Shown piece by piece: positions 38,329-47,539 of a stretch of 64,000 bases of DNA. Under the pieces are notes generated by a model, which saw only the letters and a program-made list of their open reading frames with translations, had not been told where the DNA came from and did no database searches. This stretch comes from Tritrichomonas musculus (taxonomy: Eukaryota; Parabasalia; Tritrichomonadida; Tritrichomonadidae), in assembly GCA_039105265.1 (NCBI GenBank), contig JAPFFF010000009.1:4774001-4838000 (forward strand), read 5' to 3'. The translations under genes were made by a program, and so were the position numbers. Within the stretch, counting starts at the first letter, position 1. Each line of letters starts with the position of its first letter.

Positions 38329-38579
38329 TTAAAATTTTTTAAAAATTATTTTCGGTTTGCATTTATGCATTCGCTTTTATGCATTAGTATAAATTATTAT
38401 GTATAAAATTAATTTGTGAGCAATTATTGGTTTAGGAGGTCATTTTTACCATTAAATTTTGTGTTATGCTTGATAAATGAAATTGTAAGTCGGCATTTGT
38501 AAGGGCTCGGTGATTTTGTTAAAAGTCAGGGTTTTTGACCGAAGGTCTAAAATCATGACTTTTATATACTAACTAAGTT

Positions 38580-38996
38580 AAAACGTCAGCAATCATCAAT
38601 TATTATATGAAATGTATTTGTTTATGGCTTCTTTATGCGATTCTGAAAACATTTTTATACTTTTTCTAATCATTTAGGAAAAAATATGATTTTTGTTATA
38701 CAAATTCAAAATAATTAGAATTTTTGATCCAAAAATCATAAATAAAGCATATATTTAGACATTGAATTAAAATATGAAACCATATTATACAATTCTCAAT
38801 AAAAAATAAACTTATATTTTATTTTATTAAAGTTTTTTTAATTGTTTTTATTTTTGAGATTTTATTTACAGATATCTAAATAAATACAAAATATATTTTG
38901 ATTTTTATTCATAAATTATTGTTTTATAATAGTTATGAATTTAATATAATTGATATAAGCTATTTTGTGATTTTGGAAAATATTTTCAATGTGATA
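38580..38996. other. AT-rich spacer between Maverick and the next nested element
   Basis: About 420 bases of the outer element without an open frame or visible repeat. Confidence 0.5.
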
Positions 38997-41822
38997 CCCT
39001 GATCTCGGATAAAATGAGAAAGTTAGTATGGTTAAGTTTTTTTTTTATTCTGTTAACGATTTTTACTCTGAAAAAAATATTGTGATTCTAAAGAAATAAA
39101 TGATTTATCGAAATCTCTCTACAACATTTTAATTATTTGATCATTTTATTATGTATTTTTTGAATAAAATTAAATCTTCTGATTACAATGTGAAGTCACT
39201 TAACGGCACAAAAAAAAAACAATTGAAAATAATTTTTCTGTAGAAAGTCCAACAGAGTTCACACAATCTCTGCCAAATAATATAGATATTCAACAAAGAT
39301 CTGCGATAGATCAGCAATTTTTCCCAAAAATTCTCTTCCAACAACAATAATTTTATACTAACATTACCGATTCTCTTCCAAACAACAACGATTCTCCAAG
39401 CAGCATCGATTCTCTCCCAAACAACAACGATTCTCCAAGCAGCATCGATTCTCTCCCAAACAACAACGATTCTCCAAACAACAACGATTCTCCAAGCAGC
39501 AACGATTCTCTTCCAGCAGCATCGATTCTCTCCCAAACAACAACGATTCTCCAAACAACAACGATTCTCCAAGCAGCATCGATTCTCTCCCAAACAACAA
39601 CGATTCTCCAAGCAGCAACGATTCTCTTCCAGCAGCATCGATTCTCTCCCAAACAACAACGATTCTCTCCCAAACAACAACGATTCTCCAAACAACAACG
39701 ATTCTCCAAACAACAACGATTCTCCAAGCAGCAACGATTCTCTTCCAGCAGCATCGATTCTCTCCCAAACAACAACGATTCTCTCCCAAACAACAACGAT
39801 TCTCCAAACAACAACGATTCTCCAAGCAGCATCGATTCTCTTCCAGCAGCATCGATTCTCTCCCAAACAACAACGATTCTCCAAGCAGCATCGATTCTCT
39901 CCCAAACAACAACGATTCTCTCCCAAACAACAACGATTCTCTCCCAAACAACAACGATTCTCTCCCAAACAACAACGATTCTCCAAACAACAACGATTCT
40001 CCAAGCAGCATCGATTCTCTCCCAAACAACAACGATTCTCCAAGCAGCAACGATTCTCTTCCAGCAGCATCGATTCTCTCCCAAACAACAACGATTCTCT
40101 CCCAAACAACAACGATTCTCCAAACAACAACGATTCTCCAAGCAGCATCGATTCTCCAAGCAGCATCGATTCTCTCCCAAACAACAACGATTCTCTCCCA
40201 AACAACAACGATTCTCCAAACAACAACGATTCTCCAAGCAGCATCGATTCTCTTCCAGCAGCATCGATTCTCTCCCAAACAACAACGATTCTCCAAGCAG
40301 CATCGATTCTCTCCCAAACAACAACGATTCTCCAAACAACAACGATTCTCCAAGCAGCAACGATTCTCTTCCAGCAGCATCGATTCTCTCCCAAACAACA
40401 ACGATTCTCTCCCAAACAACAACGATTCTCCAAACAACAACGATTCTCCAAGCAGCAACGATTCTCTAAGCAGCATCGATTCTCTCCCAAACAACAACGA
40501 TTCTCTCCCAAACAACAACGATTCTCCAAACAACAACGATTCTCCAAGCAGCATCGATTCTCTCCCAAACAACAACGATTCTCTCCCAAACAACAACGAT
40601 TCTCCAAACAACAACGATTCTCCAAGCAGCATCGATTCTCTCCCAAACAACAACGATTCTCCAAACAACAACGATTCTCCAAGCATCAACGATTCTCTTC
40701 CAAGCAGCATCGATTCTCCAAGCAGCATCGATTCTCTCCCAAACAGCAACGATTCTCTTCCAAACAACAACGATTCTCCAAGCAGCATCTCTTATATTTT
40801 AACAATCGATCATAGCATATCCAACTTTTGTTCAAAATTTTACATGATTTTAAATCATCTTTATTTTTGTTAACAAAAAGTTTGAGTGACCGATGCTTTC
40901 ACTCAAAAAGTTTAAATACCACAATCCGTTTATTAATATCAACAACATATAATAAACGAATTGGTTTACCACTTATCTTCATATTATTAGTTATTTGATT
41001 GACCAATATTAAAGATATGATACACAAATTTATCAATATTTATAATTCTCGTACCAATACCAAATCTTAAATTGAAGATTTAATTTTCTATTATGGACAC
41101 ACTTAATCAGCAAAAATACTATTTTTTCCTCATAATTACTTAATTGCACTATAATATTCCAATCAGTTTTCACTTGATGCATATAATATTCTAAGATGAT
41201 GAATTAGAAAAAATTACAAAGAATAATATATAGCTCTTTTAAATCTATCAAATGTATTGTTTATATTATTGCCAAAGCGATTTCTCATATCTTTTTACTT
41301 TCTAAGAAAAATCTCAAATAAGATGATATTTTTGGAAATTTTTTTACAAAATTATTTAATCAAGCGATTTAAATACAATATATGAGAAGTATTACAAACA
41401 TAGATGGAAAATTCTCCATATACGACCAGTAACATTTTATAATCAGCCAATTGCAGCAGAATATTATTTCCAAAAAAAAATCAATTCTTTAATAACCTAT
41501 CCAAAAGAGAAGGTTCATGAATACTAAGATTATTAAATATCAGTTTTACCTTATCTTCAATTATGTTTTGAGATATTAAAATAATATTGTTTTTAGCATC
41601 TTTATTTTTTCTTTATATCTTTTATATATAAACACTAATGCATATGAATTATATTAGCCATATTTGTATTTAGTCATTCTCATCCATTTTCTTTTTTTTA
41701 AGCCAATTAAGTTTTTATTTTATTATAAGGTCAAAAATTCACCTAAATTTCACCATTTTTTAATAACGATTTTTTATTAAAAAAAAAATACGTTAACTTT
41801 CTCATTTTATCCGAGATCAGGG
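38997..41822. mobile_element. TA-flanked TIR element carrying a minisatellite
   Basis: 29-bp perfect inverted ends (CCCTGATCTCGGATAAAATG and nine more bases; 38997-39025 and 41794-41822) are each flanked by TA (38995-38996; 41823-41824), as in Tc1/mariner-type insertion. About half of the 2826-bp interior is a minisatellite; the rest is AT-rich without a transposase. It therefore looks non-autonomous. Confidence 0.7.
39362..40790. repeat. 18/20/21-bp minisatellite, about 1.4 kb
   Basis: Seventy-odd units built on CGATTCTC: CGATTCTCCAAACAACAA and CGATTCTCCAAGCAGCAT (18 bp), CGATTCTCTTCCAGCAGCAT (20 bp) and CGATTCTCTCCCAAACAACAA (21 bp), in a higher-order pattern. It is markedly more GC-rich than its surroundings. 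All minus-strand frames stay open for long stretches because the unit contains no stop; this is a by-product of the repeat and not evidence for a gene. Confidence 0.92.
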
Positions 41823-41824
41823 TA

Positions 41825-42275
41825 TACTAATTTTATGTAAATCAAATTGATATATAATACAAGCATATATAAATAATTATATATTAAAATAATTATAAAT
41901 TATCTTTCAATAAATGTTGGGATATTTATTATTTCCAGCATATCTTTGATATAATAAATTTTGAGAATAGTTTATATCAATTTAGAAATATAAAAAATAT
42001 TTCAATACTACAAATTGAGAAAAAACACGATTTCAATACTTTTAATTGAGAGAAAACACGATTTCAATACTTATAAATTGAGAAAAAACACGATTTCAAT
42101 ACTTTTAATTGAGAGAAAACACGATTTCAATACTAAAATTTGAAATGGGATTATCCGATTTGAATGAAAACTCCAAAACGTATAGAAGGATTTAATTGCT
42201 GAGTAGGCAATTTTATCACACATATGAATATGTTTAAACTCTCTTAATTTGGAAACCAACTAACGAGCAGATCTA
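41825..42275. other. AT-rich right part of the outer element
   Basis: No gene. Contains the tandem repeat at 42001-42136 and ends at the outer inverted repeat. Confidence 0.5.
42001..42136. repeat. Tandem repeat of about 31 bp, four to five copies
   Basis: Units alternate between AATTGAGAAAAAACACGATT and AATTGAGAGAAAACACGATT, each followed by TCAATACT. The two variants alternate, so the true period may be a dimer of about 62 bp. Confidence 0.8.
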
Positions 42276-42680
42276 TGGTTCACCCTCCTCTATATAGACT
42301 CGATTTGAAAAAAGTGTATTTTTTTAAATTGCTTTTTTTTCCATCATTCCGCTTTAAAAAAACTTTTCAAAATATGAAAATTATGATATATATATAATTA
42401 AGAACCAAATAAATTTATTAAAATATTTATATCTTTTTTATAGAAAATACTTTTCTATCATTTTCACTTATCAAATAATTATTTTCTGCCAATAGACAAG
42501 TTGCTATCTTTTGACAACTAGCTTTTCGTTTTTTATAATGTAAAATGTGAGTATAAAAAAATAAATTTTTCATATATATTAAATATGTAATTATATATTT
42601 CATATTTTTTTTTTCAATAACAATTCAAAAATTAAATGAGTAGATAGATTTTTGAATTCATAATCGTAATTGAATACCAG

Positions 42681-42860
42681 ATTAATTACGGACTAGATGC
42701 CGCCTTCACAAGGCCAGGATTGTTGAGGGCGGCATCACCAATTAAATACAGACTAGATGCCGCTTCCACCAGGCCAGGATGGTTAAGGGCGGCATCACGA
42801 ATCAATATCAGATTAGATGCCGTCTTCAGCTAAGCCAGGATTGTTGAGGGCATCGTTACA
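42681..42860. repeat. Three 60-bp GC-rich repeats, each a hairpin
   Basis: Copies start at 42681, 42741 and 42801. Each has a stem GATGCCGCC / GGCGGCATC (copy 1: 42696-42704 with 42728-42736), enclosing a loop with GGCCAGGAT. Copy 2 keeps the stem with one mismatch; copy 3 keeps only GATGCC / GGCATC. The flanks between hairpins are AT-rich. Stem conservation suggests a structured RNA or a DNA cruciform site; nature unknown. Confidence 0.8.
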
Positions 42861-43344
42861 AGTAGTTTCAAGAAAGAACAATTTTTATCATGCTATTTAA
42901 ATATTCAATTTTGAATTTGAATTGAAACATTTGTATGTGTTTTACAAAATTGAGATTATAAATGGCCTAGAAAAATTGTCCTTTATTATTTTGAGATGAT
43001 TATAATGAATTGATATGTAATGAGAAAATCTACTTATTCAATTAGTCTTTTCAATATAGATGATATTATTTATTTAGCCATTAACTTGATTAATTTTCAA
43101 TAAAAATGAGAATTTTATTCTATGAGTTTATTCAATATTGAGGCTCTTAATTTGTATTTTTTTTTTTAAAATTCATAGTTTATAAACGGCATCGCAAGTT
43201 TCTTGTAATCAAAAAAAAAAAAAAAAAAAATCCTTTTATCATATGATTTTGATTTGGCTACTGCGATTGTATTTATTAATGAAAGCTATTAAAAAAATCG
43301 ATGAAAAATAAATAATATTTTAGCTAATTGTATTTGGATATTAG

Positions 43345-43815
43345 ACTTGTTATTTTGAGAATCGATATCAAAAACGTCACTTTTTTGCATCTGATACTCG
43401 ATTATCAGTTTTAAAATCTGATATCGAGATTATCGATCATCAAGATATCAGATATGAAATGTGATATAAAAATAATTGTAAACTTGATATCCATTACCGA
43501 GATCTCGAGATCTCAAACAGATTTATCTTTTTTTATAATTGGTATTTGTGATTTTAAAATATTTAAAAATATATAATATAATGTATTGATGTTTATTTTA
43601 AGATTAAAATCAAAAAATACATTCTTTTTAATTAAATATTTGAGATATAAAAACGATCATATATTTATCAAAAAGTTTAATTGAAAATTCTGATATCAAA
43701 AGATGAGAAAAAAAAATCTCGTTCTCTGAAATCGATCTCGAGAATCTGTGCATATTTATGTATCGATATCAAAAAGTCAATCAATTATCGATCTCGAGAA
43801 TCGGAGAATAACAAG
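43345..43815. repeat. Palindrome-rich stretch (ATCGAT, CTCGAG, GATATC)
   Basis: Repeated short palindromes and near-repeats of ATCGATATCAAAA and TCGATCTCGAGAATC, including GAGATCTCGAGATCTC near 43500-43515. No long arm structure; probably an old decayed satellite. Confidence 0.4.
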
Positions 43816-44876
43816 TCTATTGGATATCAAAGAATTTTTTTTATAATATTTATTATTCAATCATTATGATATAATCAAATTAAATATATTGATTTTCTTT
43901 TATTTACCCTTTTATCAAATATAGTTCTAATCATCATTATTTATTCTTTAGAAATTTTTTTTATTTTTTTTTGTAAATACAAAAGTTTTACTGATTTTTC
44001 AATGGGAGTTTCATAAAAACAAATAAGATAAATGATTCTTTCGTCATTAGACCAAAAGCTTTTCACTTTATTTATCAAATAAAATATTTTTTGTGAAATC
44101 ATTGAAAATATTGAATTTGTTTTTTTTCTTTCTGAATTGAAAATGTTTCAAATTGAAAAAAAATTGAAAATAGATTAGCACCATTTCATATAACCAACAT
44201 TTTATCGGCTTGATATAAAATCATTTTTATATCTCTTCGCTGAAATAAGTTCATATCAAAATACCAATCGATAAAATATATGATCTCTTTTCTAATCTGA
44301 AAATATTAAAAAATATAATTGATATAGTATTCAAATATTTATATACTTTTTAGTAAACTTCTTTAAATAAATCATTGAATTTTCAAACTCTCAATTTTAT
44401 TTTTAGATGTTTTTGATGCTAACTTTTTTTTATTTTTATTAACCAAATATTTATACTTGATATTTTTCTCATTTCATTTATTTTTATTTTATCACAAAAA
44501 TTAATTACTTTTGAAATTTTCAGAAATATATGAAATGAATAAAAAAGCAATATTAATGCAAATTTATTCTTTTCTAATTTTAATACTGTTTGCTAGAACA
44601 ATCAAATAGAAGTAAATAATATAATAATTCAAAATTGAAATCATTGAATTTTCTGAATAATAAATTTATACTATTATTCAAATAAAATACACCACCTTTT
44701 TTTATTTCTATACTTTTTTTAGTGTATTTTATTATTTTATTTATAAAATTAAATTTGATTTTTTACTATATCAAAAGTTAATAACCAGAAAAAGAATTGT
44801 CTATTTTGATTTATCAAAGGTGAAATTTTCAATTATTACGGCAATTCTTTATTTATAGCATCTTTGTAGTTATATA

Positions 44877-46673
44877 ATGGAAGATATCTCGTCAAATTTA
44901 CTAATTCCATTACATAACAGTGAAACATTACCAACACTGAAAAAGATTGAAGGGGGTATCCTTGAGATATCTGATGCTGTTTGTAAAATGCAAGCATCTA
45001 TATCAAATCTCAAACGATTGAGAGACAAATATATAATTAGCCTTAAGCAATACGAAACAGATTATGATACGCTTTTTAGAATTTATCAGTCAATGAAAGA
45101 AAAGTTATCGTCGCAGCCAACTTTAAATAATTCGTCCGAAATTAATTCTTCAATGATGTTGAACGATTATCATCCAGCTGATCAGATACCAGATGTTACA
45201 AATCAAACTTCTTTACCGATTAATCAAACAATATCTCCAACTCTTTTTAATCGAGAAATTAATAATAACAATGTTGATAATCAACAAATCAATCATATTC
45301 AACCTATTCAACACTATAATAGAGTTTCAAAGAAGTATCCTAATAGAGATTTACCAAATGAACATAACATGAACTTATTAAATCCAAATTTAATTCCAGA
45401 ACCATCACCGAAATCATTAATTGCAACGACAACAGAGCCAGCACAAATGAGTATCGATAACATTCCATGGCAGATCACTACCAATCATAAGGCAAATAAT
45501 AATTTTAATGTAAGATTACGCTTTGCTCTTAGAACACCAGCTGTCTTATGTTCAGTACAATTTGATCCACAGGGAAAATGCATTGCTTTTTCTGACGGAA
45601 AGCTTTTACATATCATTTCGTCAGATAACGGAGCTTTAATGTACTCTTTGGAAATTCCAAAGCCAAATATTTCAAATAATAGAAATGATATACACACAAG
45701 AGTTATTAAATTTTCACCTGATGGAAAATTAATTGCAATAAATTCAAAGTCATCGTCCATTTCGATATTTTCAACAGAAACGAGAAAATGCATAGCTAAT
45801 CTTGAAGGACATTCTAAAACAGTGTCATCTTTACTTTTCCTTAAAAGTCGGCCCAATATAACGTCTAATATTCCACAACAACCATCAGCCCCAAATTATA
45901 ACTACAACTATAATTATAATAACTATAATGGAAATTATAATAACTACAATTATTCGAATTTAAATTCAAATTTTCAATTACCGAAAAACACGAATCATTC
46001 ATGCGCAACTACATTAATAAGTGGATCTTACGATGGTTTACTTTGTATTTGGGATCTTCAAACAATGCGTCTTATCAAAGTATTACAGCACGGATCTGAG
46101 TCTTCAGGCAAATTAAATCATGAAGGGGCTATCGTTTCTCTTGCAACAGAACCTGATGAATCATTTATTTGCGTTGGTTTTATGAAAGGTACTGTTGGAA
46201 TCTATGAGCCTACATTTACTCAACCATTAAATTCATTTGTTGCTCATAATGAATATTTGCAATCCGTTAAAACTGTTCCAAATGAAAGCGCTATTGTTAC
46301 AACATCTCACGATAAGACGGCCAAACTTTGGGCACTTCATACAATTGCATCATGCAAGCATGTTTTTACTGGACACAAAGATTTTGTTATTTGTTCAGAA
46401 ATTGCTCCTCCAGACATTATTTATAACAACAAATACAAAAATAAAACTAAATATAAAAGCAAAAATCGTGTTCAGAATATTCTTATGCTGACAGGTTCAA
46501 AAGATGAGACGTTAAAAGGATGGAATAGAGAAACTGGTGAAGAACTTTTTTCAATTACAGGCCACAGAAATACTTTATTTGAAATCAATCATCATCCATC
46601 AGAAATGGCATTTGTTTCATGCTCAGGAGATGGTTTGATTTGTATGTGGGAATACTCATTACCCACAATGTAA
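44877..46673 (+). CDS. Tup1/Groucho-type WD40 transcriptional corepressor
   Basis: 598 residues. Residues 18-80 form a helical coiled coil like the Tup1 N-terminal tetramerisation domain, followed by a disordered Asn/Pro/Gln-rich linker (95-195). From about 205 to the end is a WD40 propeller that opens with a divergent first blade (RTPAVLCSVQFDPQGKCIAF), as in Tup1. Typical blades follow: LISGSYDGLLCIWDL, IVTTSHDKTAKLWAL, MLTGSKDETLKGWNR and SCSGDGLICMWEYSLP. An Asn/Tyr-rich insertion (about 340-375) breaks one loop. Known relatives recruit histone deacetylases to silence genes. Orthology to Tup1 is likely but not certain; other WD40 proteins with coiled-coil heads exist. Confidence 0.75.
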   Translation: MEDISSNLLIPLHNSETLPTLKKIEGGILEISDAVCKMQASISNLKRLRDKYIISLKQYETDYDTLFRIYQSMKEKLSSQPTLNNSSEINSSMMLNDYHPADQIPDVTNQTSLPINQTISPTLFNREINNNNVDNQQINHIQPIQHYNRVSKKYPNRDLPNEHNMNLLNPNLIPEPSPKSLIATTTEPAQMSIDNIPWQITTNHKANNNFNVRLRFALRTPAVLCSVQFDPQGKCIAFSDGKLLHIISSDNGALMYSLEIPKPNISNNRNDIHTRVIKFSPDGKLIAINSKSSSISIFSTETRKCIANLEGHSKTVSSLLFLKSRPNITSNIPQQPSAPNYNYNYNYNNYNGNYNNYNYSNLNSNFQLPKNTNHSCATTLISGSYDGLLCIWDLQTMRLIKVLQHGSESSGKLNHEGAIVSLATEPDESFICVGFMKGTVGIYEPTFTQPLNSFVAHNEYLQSVKTVPNESAIVTTSHDKTAKLWALHTIASCKHVFTGHKDFVICSEIAPPDIIYNNKYKNKTKYKSKNRVQNILMLTGSKDETLKGWNRETGEELFSITGHRNTLFEINHHPSEMAFVSCSGDGLICMWEYSLPTM

Positions 46674-47539
46674 TTATTGTTTGTTTTTAATATATATACT
46701 TCTTTTTTTTAATAATGGATACAACTCACAAAAATTTTAATGGTTATCACAGCTCATATTATAAATATATACAGAAAATATAATTGTTATTAGATTCAAA
46801 AGAAAAAAAACTCATTATTAAAATAATAAATCATAAAAATTATATTAGTCATAATGCACATTTCTTTTTTCACTTTTTTTTTTTTTTTTAATTATTAATG
46901 ATTATTTTCAAAATTATTTGAATATACTAATACAATATTCTATGTTTATTACAAGATATTTTATTCGTCTATTTTACCTAATGATATATTCAATATGCTT
47001 TTTTGTTTATTATAATATAGATATAATATTTTTATTCTTAATTTATATTAATATATCTTTAATTTTTAAAAATATTATTAAAAATTAATATGTTCAAATA
47101 ATAAGTGCATTTTAATCAACAATGAATCATATATCTTTTTTTTTTTTTAAATAAATGATTTAAAATAACTTCTTTGAAAGATGCCCCTATTAAATATCAA
47201 TTAAAAATCTTTAAAATGCTGTTTTCTGATAATAAAATCAGTTTAAAAAATATATCTTATTCGATATAAAATATATTAAAATTTAATACTTTTTAGGATG
47301 ATCGTTTTACATCTTAATTCTAACAATTTAATAATTTTGATGATAATGAGCAATAAATAAATAATATATTAAATGATTATCTGAAAATAATTAATGATTA
47401 ATTTGTACATATTAATCATTTTATTTTATTTTTTTTTTTTTAACTTTAATTACAACATTTTAACTTAAAAAAACTCCAAAGTGAAAATAAATAACATTTT
47501 ATTAAAATAAAATAATAATATATTGATTGTATAAGGTTA
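46674..47539. other. AT-rich spacer between convergent genes
   Basis: About 870 bases with long T and A runs; holds two 3' ends. No gene or repeat of note. Confidence 0.6.

Larger units (their letters stand above)
19067..38574. mobile_element. Maverick/Polinton element, apparently complete
   Basis: 19,508 bp with long terminal inverted repeats beginning AGTTAGTATATAAAAG and ending in its complement; AG...CT termini are typical of Polintons. The flanks share AAGTT (19062-19066; 38575-38579). A 6-bp reading AAGTTA is possible if the first base of the element is shared. It carries protein-primed PolB, a DDE-type integrase, an FtsK/HerA-class ATPase, a candidate major capsid protein and several structural candidates, all in open frames. 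Genes lie on both strands, mostly as convergent or divergent pairs. No Ulp1/adenain-like protease was found, which is unusual for the family. Confidence 0.93.
37435..38574. repeat. Maverick right terminal inverted repeat
   Basis: 1140 bp, the reverse complement of 19067-20182 with very few differences: one extra 29-bp unit near 37981-38083 and a base change that alters residue 128 of the encoded protein. Confidence 0.92.
18870..42291. mobile_element. Outer TIR element (8-bp duplication) hosting nested insertions
   Basis: AGAGGAGGGTGAACCA at 18870-18885 recurs as its exact reverse complement at 42276-42291. Immediately outside, ATATAGAC is repeated directly (18862-18869 and 42292-42299). An inverted 16-mer with an 8-bp direct duplication is the signature of one DNA transposon with an 8-bp target site, as in hAT elements; a 9-bp reading, as in Mutator, is possible because the next base also matches. 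Subtracting the Maverick and the TA-flanked element leaves about 1.08 kb of own sequence with no gene, so it would be a non-autonomous element used as a landing site by others. Confidence 0.6.
42292..44876. other. AT-rich spacer upstream of the Tup1-like gene
   Basis: About 2.6 kb without a convincing gene. It contains the 60-bp hairpin repeats at 42681-42860, a 20-base A run at 43211-43230, and a stretch rich in short palindromes (43345-43815). Confidence 0.6.

Noticed and set aside
39183-40788. Three long overlapping minus-strand frames with NRCCLE, ESLLFG and WRIVVV repeats
   Set aside because: They are translations of one stop-free minisatellite; no start, domain or codon bias supports a gene.
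42001-42136. Possible CRISPR-like array
   Set aside because: Units are adjacent variants of one sequence without unique spacers, and the host is a eukaryote.
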